Source of the DNA: Prauserella shujinwangii
Lineage (GTDB): Bacteria > Actinomycetota > Actinomycetes > Mycobacteriales > Pseudonocardiaceae
Direction of reading: 5' to 3'
Assembly: GCF_003001955.1 (NCBI RefSeq)
Contig: NZ_PVNH01000002.1
Coordinates: 124,001 to 188,000, forward strand
DNA length: 64,000 nucleotides
The notes under the pieces are model-generated. The model worked only from the letters and a program-made list of their open reading frames with translations, had not been told where the DNA came from and did not search any database. The position numbers and the translations under genes were made by a program. Below are positions 42,662 through 49,767 of the stretch, piece by piece. Position 1 is the first letter of the stretch, and each line of letters begins with the position of its first letter.

Positions 42662-43480
42662 CTACTCCCCGGCCGCCCGCCGGTACGGAGGCGGGCCCGG
42701 CTCCGCGAGCTCGTGGAACGCGGGGTCCTCGTCGTCCAGGTCGACGACCACCGCCTGGCGGCGCATGCGGGACGTGGGCACCGGCCTGCGCTCGGCACCG
42801 GCGACCTCGCGGGGCTCGCGCGCGACCACCTCGACGTCGTCCAGCGCCTGCTCCGACGCGCGGACCCGGCGCACCGAGGCGTTGTACCTGGCGAGCCTGC
42901 GCTGCCGGATCTCCTCCTCGATGCGGACCTGCCTGCGCAGGTACGCGAGGTAGCCGACGAGCAGCAAATCGACGGCGCCGTGCGCCCACCACACCATCGG
43001 CCACAGGAACCCGGCCAGCACGCCGGTGACCAGCGCGACCAGCAGCAACCCGAGCACCACACGCTGGCGGTGCGCGTACTTGGCCCTGGCCGCGATCTCC
43101 GCGGCCTCGGGGTCGAAACCGCCTCGGCCCGGCCGGTAGCGGCGGCCACCGCGGCCGGAGTTCTCGTCGGCCACGGGTCGCGTGGGCTCGGGTGCCGGTT
43201 CGTCCTCGGCGTCCAGATCCTCGTCGTAGTCGTCGTAGTCGTAGCTGTCGTCGTCGACCAGGTCCTCGTCGTCGGCGGGCACTTCGCCGCCACTGTTCGA
43301 ACTGCCGGACATGGCGAACTCCTTCCGCCACTCGTGGTGTGGTCCCCCGCTCCGCACGACTCTCGCCGCCAGCGCGGAGTCGTTGGTCTGCGCGATCTCC
43401 TGGCGCTTGCGCGCGATCATGGGCACGAGAACGACAAGCCATGCCGCCGCAAGCGCGACGATGATCAGCGAGCTTGGCAT
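42662..43480 (-). CDS. glpR: GlpR/SepX-like divisome membrane protein
   Basis: Membrane protein of 272 residues: an N-terminal transmembrane helix (SSLIIVALAAAWLVVLVPMI), a long acidic disordered stretch (about 65-105, DEDLVDDDSYDYDDYDEDLD), two central helices (about 142-185) and a charged C-terminus. The plan and genomic position, beside RimJ and the MoeA-like Glp, match the actinobacterial GlpR/SepX family that binds Glp and takes part in septation. GGGAGGTGACGGGAG precedes the ATG. The gene name is assigned by plan and synteny rather than by a domain search. Confidence 0.8.
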   Translation of the reverse strand: MPSSLIIVALAAAWLVVLVPMIARKRQEIAQTNDSALAARVVRSGGPHHEWRKEFAMSGSSNSGGEVPADDEDLVDDDSYDYDDYDEDLDAEDEPAPEPTRPVADENSGRGGRRYRPGRGGFDPEAAEIAARAKYAHRQRVVLGLLLVALVTGVLAGFLWPMVWWAHGAVDLLLVGYLAYLRRQVRIEEEIRQRRLARYNASVRRVRASEQALDDVEVVAREPREVAGAERRPVPTSRMRRQAVVVDLDDEDPAFHELAEPGPPPYRRAAGE

Positions 43481-43714
43481 CTCCCGTCACCTCCCCCGAC
43501 CCATTGCCGTGTCCTAGTGGAACCGCGCGACCCTGCTCCGCTGGAAACCAAGTGGGGTGTTCACAGTGCTCGCAGTGGCCACCGCACTCCCGCTCTCCAC
43601 TCTGACCATCGTCACGCTAGTCACAGGAGTAACAGAAGAACGGGAGGCACGCCGGGCGGAGCCGGGAAAGTGGTCACCGGATCCGGTGAATACCGCGCAA
43701 ATGGTTGACGCTGG

Positions 43715-44386
43715 TCAGGGGCGTGTGGCGCGCCCGGCGGCGACGAGCCGGTCCGCGAGACCCTCGCCGGTCTCCTCGGCGGTGATGGCGAAGCAGTAGT
43801 GGTCCCGCCAGGCCCCGGCGACGTCGAGGTAGCGGCGGAACAGCCCCTCCTGCCGGTAGCCCGCCTTCGCCAGGACCCGCAGACTCGCCGTGTTCTCCGG
43901 CCGGACGGTCGCCTCCAGCCGGTGCAGGCCGGCCGCGCCGAACGCGTGGTCGGTGACCAGCGCCACCGCCGCCGTGGCCACACCCTTGCCCGCGAGCTCG
44001 GAGGACACCCAGTAGCCGACCCACGCCGAACGCAGCGAGGCCCGGATCACGTTGCCGATCGTGATCTGACCGGCGAACGCGCCGTCGACCGTGATCGCGA
44101 ACGGCAGGCACTGGCCCCGCCGGGCGAGGCTCCGCAACGACGCCCACTGCGCGGGCCACGCCCACCCGGCGTTGCGATCGGTCCACGGCCCGGCGGCCGT
44201 GGGCTCCCACTTCTCGAGGTACTCGCGGTCCCGCAGCCGGATCCGGCTCCACTCGCCGCCGTCCCGCAGCCGCACCGGCCGCAGCGCCACCGCACCGGCC
44301 GTCACCAGGAGCGGTCCCGGCTTGGCAGGCCAGCCCGGATGCCGGGACTCGGCGCCGTACGGCGTGCCGTAGACGGGTGTGGACAT
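43715..44386 (-). CDS. RimJ-like GNAT acetyltransferase
   Basis: Acetyltransferase of 223 residues. VALRPVRLRDGGEWSRIRLRDREYLEKWEP and WVGYWVSSELAGKGVATAAVALVTDHAFG (acetyl-CoA binding region) plus LEATVRPENTASLRVLAKAGYRQEG are typical of RimJ (N-terminal acetylation of a ribosomal protein in E. coli). The gene lies between glpR and glp, the same order as the mycobacterial rimJ neighbourhood. The actual target here is unknown. Confidence 0.88.
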   Translation of the reverse strand: MSTPVYGTPYGAESRHPGWPAKPGPLLVTAGAVALRPVRLRDGGEWSRIRLRDREYLEKWEPTAAGPWTDRNAGWAWPAQWASLRSLARRGQCLPFAITVDGAFAGQITIGNVIRASLRSAWVGYWVSSELAGKGVATAAVALVTDHAFGAAGLHRLEATVRPENTASLRVLAKAGYRQEGLFRRYLDVAGAWRDHYCFAITAEETGEGLADRLVAAGRATRP

Positions 44387-44392
44387 CGCCCG

Positions 44393-45676
44393 CTACGCGC
44401 GCTGGGCCAGGAACGTCACCTTGACCTGCTCGCCTGCCGCCACCTCGGTGAGCCCCTCTTCGATGTTGATCAGGCAGTTCGCCTCGGCGAGCGAGGCCAG
44501 CAGGTGCGCACCCGACGTGCCGAGCGGCTGCACCAGGTACTCCCCGTTGCTCTCGTCCCGCAGCAGCTGGCCGCGCAGGAAGCCGCGGCGGCCCTCCGTG
44601 GACGTGACCGGCGACAGCAGCCGCGCGTCGACCATCCTGCGGTGCGGGTTGCGGGTGCCCCGCGCCGCCCGGATCAGCGGCCGGACGAGCACCTCGAACA
44701 CCACGAGCGCGCTCATCGGGTTGCCGGGGATGAGGAACGTCGGCACGGAGTCCGGGCCCAGCCTGCCGAAGCCCTGCACGGACCCGGGATGCATGGCCAC
44801 GCGGGTCATGTCGATGCGGCCGAGCTCGGACAGCGCGGCCTGCACCTCGTCCCCGATCGAGCCGCCCGCACCACCGGCGACCACGACGACCTCGGACATC
44901 AGCAGCCTGCCCTCGACGGTCTCACGGAGCCGCTTCGGGTCGGTCGGCACGATGCCGACCCTGCTCACCTCGGCCCCGGCGTCCCGCGCCGCCGCCGCGA
45001 GCGCGTAGGAGTTGACGTCGTACACCTGCCCCACCGACGGGGTGCGGTCGATGTCCACCAGCTCGTCACCGACGGACACGATCGACACCCTCGGCCGCGG
45101 GTAGACCAGGACCTTCGCCCTGCCGACCGCGGCGAGCAGGCCGACCTGCGCCGAACCGATCGTGTCGCCCTTGCGCACGGCCACGTCACCGATCTGCACG
45201 TCCTCACCGGTCCGCCGGACGTACCCGGCCGAGGGCACGGCCCGGTGGACGGTGACGTTCGCGTGGTGGTCGTCGGTGAACGCCGTGGGCACCACGGCGT
45301 CGGCCAGCGTCGGCAGCGGGGCCCCGGTGGCCACGCGCACCGCCTGTCCCGGCTGCAGCCGCCTCGGCTGGCGGGAGCCTGCCGGGATCTCGCCGACCAC
45401 CGGCAGCTGCACCGGCTCCTGCGAGGCCGCCCGCACGTCGACGCTGCGCACCGCGTAGCCGTCGACCGCGGCCTGGTCGAACCCGGGCAGCGCGTGCTCC
45501 GCGACGACCTCCTCCGCGCACAGCAGGCCCTGCGCCTCCGAGATCGCGACCCGCACCGGCCTCGGCCGCACGGCGGCATCGAGGACGAGCGCGAGCTGCG
45601 CGTCCACCGACCGGAACTCGGCCGCGGACTCGGGAGCGTCCGGTGTCGCGACGGTGATCGGCTCGGATTCGGTCAT
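44393..45676 (-). CDS. glp: MoeA/gephyrin-like protein (Glp, MoeA family)
   Basis: Protein of 427 residues in the MoeA family, which inserts molybdate into molybdopterin. EEVVAEHALPGFDQAAVDGYAVRS (domain III/I), SIVSVGDELVD, VAGGAGGSIGDEV and IPGNPMSALVVFE mark the family. It overlaps galU (ATGA) and lies 6 bp from rimJ, with glpR beyond. In Corynebacterium the paralogue in this position, Glp, binds FtsZ and its receptor GlpR. Whether this copy is a true molybdotransferase, a division protein or both cannot be read from the sequence; the synteny favours Glp. Confidence 0.88.
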   Translation of the reverse strand: MTESEPITVATPDAPESAAEFRSVDAQLALVLDAAVRPRPVRVAISEAQGLLCAEEVVAEHALPGFDQAAVDGYAVRSVDVRAASQEPVQLPVVGEIPAGSRQPRRLQPGQAVRVATGAPLPTLADAVVPTAFTDDHHANVTVHRAVPSAGYVRRTGEDVQIGDVAVRKGDTIGSAQVGLLAAVGRAKVLVYPRPRVSIVSVGDELVDIDRTPSVGQVYDVNSYALAAAARDAGAEVSRVGIVPTDPKRLRETVEGRLLMSEVVVVAGGAGGSIGDEVQAALSELGRIDMTRVAMHPGSVQGFGRLGPDSVPTFLIPGNPMSALVVFEVLVRPLIRAARGTRNPHRRMVDARLLSPVTSTEGRRGFLRGQLLRDESNGEYLVQPLGTSGAHLLASLAEANCLINIEEGLTEVAAGEQVKVTFLAQRA

Positions 45677-46578
45677 GAGCGGTCGGTCTCGATTCGTTGG
45701 GCCAGCCACGTGCGCAGCTCCGGCCCGAGGTCCGGGTCGTCGAGCGCGAAGTCCACGGCCGCCTTGAGGAAGCCGCCGGGGTTGCCGAGATCGTGCCTGC
45801 CGCCCCGGTGGACCACGACGTGCACGGGGTGGCCCTCCTCGATCAGCAGCGCCACCGCGTCGGTCAGCTGCAGCTCGCCGCCCGAGCCCGGGGTGATCCG
45901 GCGCAGCGCGTCGAAGATCGCCCGGTCCAGCAGGTACCTGCCGGCCGCGGCGTACGTCGAGGGTGCGTCCTCGGGAGCGGGCTTCTCCACCATGCCATGA
46001 ACCCGCTTGACATCCGGGTCATCCGTGTCGGACACGTCGAACACACCATAGGGTGAAATCTGGTCCTTGGGGATGTCGAAGGCGCACAGCACGCTGCCGC
46101 CGTACCTCGCCCGCACGGCGGACATCCGCTCGAGCACGCCGACCGGCAGCACGAGGTCGTCCGGCAACAGCACGGCGACGGCGTCGTCGTCCTCGCGGAG
46201 GTTCGGCTCGGCCTGGGCCACCGCGTGCCCGAGGCCCAGCGCCTCCTTCTGGATGGCCACCTCGACGTCCAGCAGGGCGGGGGCCCTGCGCACCTTCTCC
46301 AGGAGCGCGGTCTTGCCCTTGCGCTCGAGCGTCTCCTCCAGCTCCGGCTGCCGTTCGAAGTAGCTGACGACCGACTCCTTGCCGGGCGAGGTGACCACGA
46401 CGAGCCGGTCGGCTCCGGCCTGCGCCGCCTCGCCCGCGACGAGTTCGATGCCCGGTGTGTCCACGACCGGCAGCAGCTCCTTGGGAACGGCCTTGGTGGT
46501 CGGGAGGAATCTCGTGCCCAGACCCGCGGCAGGCACGATGGCGGTTCGGAACGTCTTGTCAATCGCGGCGCCCGTCAT
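45673..46578 (-). CDS. galU: UTP--glucose-1-phosphate uridylyltransferase
   Basis: Nucleotidyltransferase of 301 residues that makes UDP-glucose from UTP and glucose-1-phosphate. The N-terminal signature AIVPAAGLGTRFLPTTKAVPKELLPVVD (split across 14-41) contains the nucleotide-binding GxGTRxxPxTK motif; DEHGYGKELQL-type equivalents (SGGELQLTDA) follow near the C-terminus. The frame is open to 47259 but the ATG at 46578 matches family N-termini. Its promoter TAGGCT (minus strand) overlaps the plus-strand -10 box of the cyclo-ligase. UDP-glucose is also the UMP donor needed by the galT genes. Confidence 0.95.
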   Translation of the reverse strand: MTGAAIDKTFRTAIVPAAGLGTRFLPTTKAVPKELLPVVDTPGIELVAGEAAQAGADRLVVVTSPGKESVVSYFERQPELEETLERKGKTALLEKVRRAPALLDVEVAIQKEALGLGHAVAQAEPNLREDDDAVAVLLPDDLVLPVGVLERMSAVRARYGGSVLCAFDIPKDQISPYGVFDVSDTDDPDVKRVHGMVEKPAPEDAPSTYAAAGRYLLDRAIFDALRRITPGSGGELQLTDAVALLIEEGHPVHVVVHRGGRHDLGNPGGFLKAAVDFALDDPDLGPELRTWLAQRIETDRS

Positions 46579-46586
46579 GGGCGCAA

Positions 46587-46596
46587 AGCCTAGCCT
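46587..46596. promoter_or_regulatory. Bidirectional promoter between galU and 5-FTHF cyclo-ligase
   Basis: Within AGCCTAGCCT, the plus strand reads TAGCCT (46591-46596; 6 nt before GTG 46603) and the minus strand reads TAGGCT (46592-46587; 8 nt before ATG 46578). Two -10 boxes overlap, and the two start codons are only 24 bp apart. Confidence 0.6.
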
Positions 46597-46602
46597 GGAC
46601 TG

Positions 46603-47205
46603 GTGCATCCCACTGACAACGAGCACCTCGGCAAGGCGGACTGGCGCGCCCGGCTGATCGCGGGGCGGGCGGCGATCTCGGCACAGCAGCGCGTCGGCGA
46701 GGCGCGAGCCCTCGCCGACGCCGTCGCCGGACTGGCGGGCGGCACGGTGTGCTGCTACGTCCCGTTCGGCGCGGAGCCGGGGTCGCTGGCACTGCTCGAC
46801 GTCCTGCGCGACCGGGGTGCGCGTGTCCTGCTGCCGGTGGTGCCGCCCGCCGCCGGGCCGCTCGACTGGGCCGTGTACGAGGGCACATCGGCCCTGGTCC
46901 CGGGCAGGTACCGGGGCATATTGGAGCCGGGAGGACCACGTCTGGGCCCGGAGGGCATCGGCGAGGCCGACCGCGTGCTGCTGCCCGCACTCGGCGTGGA
47001 CCACACGGGGGTCCGGCTGGGCCGGGGAGCCGGCTACTACGACCGGTCGCTGCCGTTCGCCTCTCCCGGCGCCGAGCTGGTGGCCGTGATCCGCGACACA
47101 GAGTTCGTCGAGCGACTGCCCGCGGAGCCGCACGACGTGCGGATGACGGCCGTGCTCACGCCCGGCAGGGGCGTGCTGGCGCTGCCGTACACCCCGCCGG
47201 TGTGA
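46603..47205 (+). CDS. 5-formyltetrahydrofolate cyclo-ligase
   Basis: Folate enzyme of 200 residues converting 5-formyl-THF to 5,10-methenyl-THF with ATP. Conserved text: WRARLIAGRAAISAQQR at the N-terminus, CYVPFGAEPGSLALLD, LLPALGVDHTGVRLGRGAGYYDRSLP (the GRGGGYYDR-like motif) and ELVAVIRDTEFVERLPAEPHD. The start is GTG 46603 without a ribosome-binding site, and the TAGCCT box 6 nt upstream implies a leaderless message. It is divergent from galU, as in mycobacteria (Rv0992c/Rv0993). Confidence 0.92.
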   Translation: MHPTDNEHLGKADWRARLIAGRAAISAQQRVGEARALADAVAGLAGGTVCCYVPFGAEPGSLALLDVLRDRGARVLLPVVPPAAGPLDWAVYEGTSALVPGRYRGILEPGGPRLGPEGIGEADRVLLPALGVDHTGVRLGRGAGYYDRSLPFASPGAELVAVIRDTEFVERLPAEPHDVRMTAVLTPGRGVLALPYTPPV

Positions 47206-47252
47206 TCCGCACCTCGTTTGCGCTCGGGGAATGTCATCACGCACAATCGGGG

Positions 47253-47279
47253 TTAGCACTCGTAGGGATTGAGTGCCAA
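47253..47279. promoter_or_regulatory. CIRCE element (HrcA operator)
   Basis: TTAGCACTC (47253-47261), a 9-nt spacer, then GAGTGCCAA (47271-47279). The consensus is TTAGCACTC-N9-GAGTGCTAA, so only one position differs. It lies 17 bp upstream of the FmdB-type gene start, a place where HrcA would block transcription until heat shock. Confidence 0.9.
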
Positions 47280-47296
47280 TGCCTGAAGGAGCGCCC

Positions 47297-47641
47297 GTGC
47301 CGACCTACCAGTACGCCTGCAAGGAGTGTGACCACCACTTCGAGGCGGTCCAGTCCTTCTCCGACCCCAGCCTGACCGAGTGCCCGCAATGCTCCGGTTC
47401 GCTGCGCAAGCTGTACGGATCGGTGGGCGTGATCTTCAAGGGCAGCGGGTTCTACCGTACCGACTCGCGGTCCGACTCGAAGTCGTCGAGCGCGAACGGG
47501 TCCGCGAAGAACGGCTCGACCGACACCAACGGCAGCGCGAAGCCGGGGAGCAACGGCTCGGCGAAGTCCGACTCCGGCTCCTCGTCCGGCTCCTCCTCCT
47601 CGTCGTCGAGCACGGCGAAGACCGCGTCGGCGGCCTCCTGA
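47297..47641 (+). CDS. FmdB-family zinc-ribbon protein, Ruc-like chaperone
   Basis: Protein of 114 residues. The N-terminal zinc ribbon (PTYQYACKECDHHFEAVQSF...ECPQCSGSLRKLYG) has two CxxC pairs (about 9-12 and 30-33). The C-terminal ~60 residues are Ser/Gly/Lys-rich and disordered. VGVIFKGSGFYRTDSR is nearly the text of mycobacterial Rv0991c (Ruc), a redox-regulated chaperone. The start is GTG 47297 with AAGGAG; an upstream frame to 47273 is open but poor. A CIRCE site upstream agrees with HrcA control of the mycobacterial homologue. Function as Ruc is inferred from similarity. Confidence 0.85.
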   Translation: MPTYQYACKECDHHFEAVQSFSDPSLTECPQCSGSLRKLYGSVGVIFKGSGFYRTDSRSDSKSSSANGSAKNGSTDTNGSAKPGSNGSAKSDSGSSSGSSSSSSSTAKTASAAS

Positions 47642-47857
47642 CCGCCCCCTGATCCGTACGCCGCGGTACCGGGACCACCACCCCCGGTACCGCGGCGTCG
47701 CTGTCTCCGGCCCCGTCACCGGTCCGGCGGTTGTCCACAGGACCCCGGTTGTCCACAGGTCCGGGATCCGCCGGTGTCGCCGCGGGTGCCCGCGCGCCTA
47801 GCGTCGTCCGGGTACCCGGGGCGGACCGGCCGCCCCGCACGGCCGACGGGGATGCCG

Positions 47858-48496
47858 ATGCACACCGCTGTTCGCTCACGCCGCTGGTACGACCGGCTGC
47901 CGCCGCCGTTGCGCGGTCGTCCGCTGACGCTGCTGCGGCGTGCGTTCGCGGCCGCGCTGTTCGTGCTCGCCGCGGTGCTGGCCGTCCGTCCCGGCGGCGG
48001 GGAGCCGAGCGCGCCCATGCTGGTCTCCGCCCGCGACCTGCCGCTCGGGACCACCCTCGGACCCTCCGACGTGCGGGTGGTCCAGGTGCCGGAGTCCGTC
48101 CGCCCCGCCGGGGTGCTCACCGGGCCTGCGGCCGCGCAGGGCCGGGTGCTCGCCGGGCTCGCGCGGGCGGGCGAACCGATCACCGACGTCCGGCTCGTCG
48201 GGGCCCGCTCCACCCCGCCGGGTACCGCGACCGTGCCCGTGCGGCTGGCCGATCCGGGTGTGACCGGCCTGCTGCGTCCTGGCACGCGCGTCGACGTGGT
48301 CGCGCTCGGCGACAGTGGCCGGGCGGATGGGGTGCTGGCGATCGGCGCCACCGTGCTCGCCGTGCTCGGGGAGCAGGCCCGCGACGGCCCCGGCGGCGAG
48401 GGCCCGCTGGTGCTGGTGGCCGCGCCGCAGGAGACCGCCTCGGAACTGGCGGCGGCCACGCTCGGGAGGGAGGTCACCGTTACGCTGCGCTCGTAG
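47858..48496 (+). CDS. SAF-domain membrane protein (CpaB/RcpC-like)
   Basis: Protein of 212 residues: a basic N-terminus, one transmembrane helix (about 25-48, LLRRAFAAALFVLAAVLAV) and an extracytoplasmic SAF domain (about 55-130, MLVSARDLPLGTTLGPSDVRVVQVP...GRVLAGLARAGEPITD). The C-terminal strand-rich region (VPVRLADPGVTGLLRPGTRVDVVA) also resembles CpaB/RcpC Flp-pilus assembly proteins, but no other pilus gene is visible. Start chosen at the second ATG, 47858; 47852 is also possible. It precedes mscL by 25 bp. Confidence 0.8.
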   Translation: MHTAVRSRRWYDRLPPPLRGRPLTLLRRAFAAALFVLAAVLAVRPGGGEPSAPMLVSARDLPLGTTLGPSDVRVVQVPESVRPAGVLTGPAAAQGRVLAGLARAGEPITDVRLVGARSTPPGTATVPVRLADPGVTGLLRPGTRVDVVALGDSGRADGVLAIGATVLAVLGEQARDGPGGEGPLVLVAAPQETASELAAATLGREVTVTLRS

Positions 48497-48521
48497 TTGT
48501 CCTTTGTGGAGAGGAGTGCCC

Positions 48522-48935
48522 GTGCTCAAGGGCTTCAAGGACTTCCTGATGCGCGGCAACGTCATCGACCTCGCGGTGGCGGTCGTCATCGGCACCGCGT
48601 TCACGGCGATCGTGACCGCGTTCACGGAGAGCCTGATCCAGCCGCTGATCAACGCGCTGGGTGGCTCGGACGCGGCGGCGGGCCTGGGCTTCCGGATCCT
48701 CGCGGACAACGAGTCGACGTTCGTCGACATCGGCAACGTGATCAACGCGGCGATCAACTTCGTGCTGATCGCGGCCGTCGTCTACTTCCTGTTCGTCCTC
48801 CCGTTGCGCAAGGTCCAGGAACGCCGCAAGCGGGGCGAGGAGGCAGGGCCCGCACAGCCGACCGATGTGGAGCTGCTCACCGAGATCCGGGACCTGCTGC
48901 GCGAGCAGCGGAGGGGCGAGCGCGTCGGCGACTGA
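48522..48935 (+). CDS. mscL: Large-conductance mechanosensitive channel
   Basis: Channel protein of 137 residues that opens under membrane tension and releases solutes during hypo-osmotic shock. MLKGFKDFLMRGNVIDLAVAVVIGTAF starts the first transmembrane helix; the second is FVLIAAVVYFLFVLPL. Residues between them and the charged C-terminal helix (TEIRDLLREQRRG) are typical. Start is GTG 48522 with GAGAGGAG. Mycobacterial mscL (Rv0985c) lies in the same neighbourhood. Confidence 0.96.
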   Translation: MLKGFKDFLMRGNVIDLAVAVVIGTAFTAIVTAFTESLIQPLINALGGSDAAAGLGFRILADNESTFVDIGNVINAAINFVLIAAVVYFLFVLPLRKVQERRKRGEEAGPAQPTDVELLTEIRDLLREQRRGERVGD

Positions 48936-48951
48936 CGGCACGCCGGGCGGG

Positions 48952-49134
48952 TCAGCCGTGGTGCGGCGGCCGGTTCTCCAGGAACCAGTCGTCGGCCTCG
49001 GCAGGCCGTGCCGCCTGCTCGCGCTCGTCCGAGGTCGTCTCGGGCAGCACGTCGCCGAAGACGTCGTCGAGCCTCCGCCGGTCGGGACCAGGCGGGTCCT
49101 GGCGCGGCGGGCGCTCGCGGTCGTCGCTGGACAC
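48952..49134 (-). CDS. Small conserved hypothetical protein (60 aa)
   Basis: Short hydrophilic protein of 60 residues, MSSDDRERPPRQDPPGPDRRR at the start and VFGDVLPETTSDERE in the middle, ending DDWFLENRPPHHG. No domain is known; the text resembles small proteins next to moaB/mscL in related actinomycetes. It is 15 bp from the MogA/MoaB-like gene on the same strand and possibly co-transcribed with it. The order is plausible, but the gene is too short to be certain. Confidence 0.6.
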   Translation of the reverse strand: MSSDDRERPPRQDPPGPDRRRLDDVFGDVLPETTSDEREQAARPAEADDWFLENRPPHHG

Positions 49135-49149
49135 GGCCGTCCCGCCCGG

Positions 49150-49650
49150 TCAGCTCTCGTCGAGCCCGGACAGCTCGTCGATGACGTGCCGCACGAGGGA
49201 CGACAGGGTGGCCATGCCGTCGCGGACCGCCGCCCGCGAGCCGGCGAGGTTGACGACGAGCGTGCTGCCGGAGACGCCGACGAGGCCGCGGGAGATGCCC
49301 GCGTCGATGGCGCCCGCGGCGAGGCCGGAGGAGCGGAGCGCCTCGGCGATGCCGGGAATGGGCCGGTCGAGGACACCCGCGGTCGCGTCCGGGGTGACGT
49401 CCCTGGGGGAAACCCCGGTCGCGCCGACCGTGATCACGAGGTCGACGCCACCGATCACGGCGGTGTTGAGCGCGTTGCGGATGGCGACCGTGTCGGCGTG
49501 GACGACCACCGTGCCGTCCACGATGAACCCGGCCTCCTCCAGCAGCTCGGTCACCAGCGGACCGGTGCTGTCCTCGGTCTCACCGTGAGCCGCGCGGTCG
49601 TCGACGATCACCACGAGAGCGCGGCCCAGCCGCTGTGCACTCCGTTCCAT
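49150..49650 (-). CDS. MogA/MoaB-family molybdenum cofactor protein
   Basis: Protein of 166 residues: LVVIVDDRAAHGETEDSTGPLVTELLEEAGF, LVITVGATGVSPRDVTPDAT (conserved TGGTGxxxRDVTPE-like loop) and SRGLVGVSGSTLVVNLAGSRAAVRDG are MoaB/MogA signatures. It adenylates molybdopterin before molybdate insertion, or has the related MoaB2 role of mycobacteria (Rv0984). Note VGATGVSPRD in place of the usual TGGTG: two Gly differ. Candidate -10 TACGGT lies 7 nt before the start. It is divergent from the epimerase. Confidence 0.88.
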   Translation of the reverse strand: MERSAQRLGRALVVIVDDRAAHGETEDSTGPLVTELLEEAGFIVDGTVVVHADTVAIRNALNTAVIGGVDLVITVGATGVSPRDVTPDATAGVLDRPIPGIAEALRSSGLAAGAIDAGISRGLVGVSGSTLVVNLAGSRAAVRDGMATLSSLVRHVIDELSGLDES

Positions 49651-49657
49651 ACGCCCC

Positions 49658-49663
49658 ACCGTA
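49658..49663 (-). promoter_or_regulatory. Candidate -10 box of the MogA/MoaB-like gene
   Basis: Minus-strand TACGGT, 7 nt before the ATG at 49650. No ribosome-binding site is visible in the intervening GGGGCGT. Confidence 0.4.
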
Positions 49664-49754
49664 GTGGGTCGGGCCGCGACCCGATCATCGAAGGGAGATG
49701 TGACCGAACGCTGACGAGTCACCCGTTCGGGCTGCGTGCCGGCCGCCGGACGTC

Positions 49755-49760
49755 TACCGT
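49755..49760 (+). promoter_or_regulatory. Candidate -10 box of the epimerase gene
   Basis: TACCGT ends 7 nt before the GTG at 49768; no ribosome-binding site precedes that codon. Confidence 0.4.
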
Positions 49761-49767
49761 CACCGAC

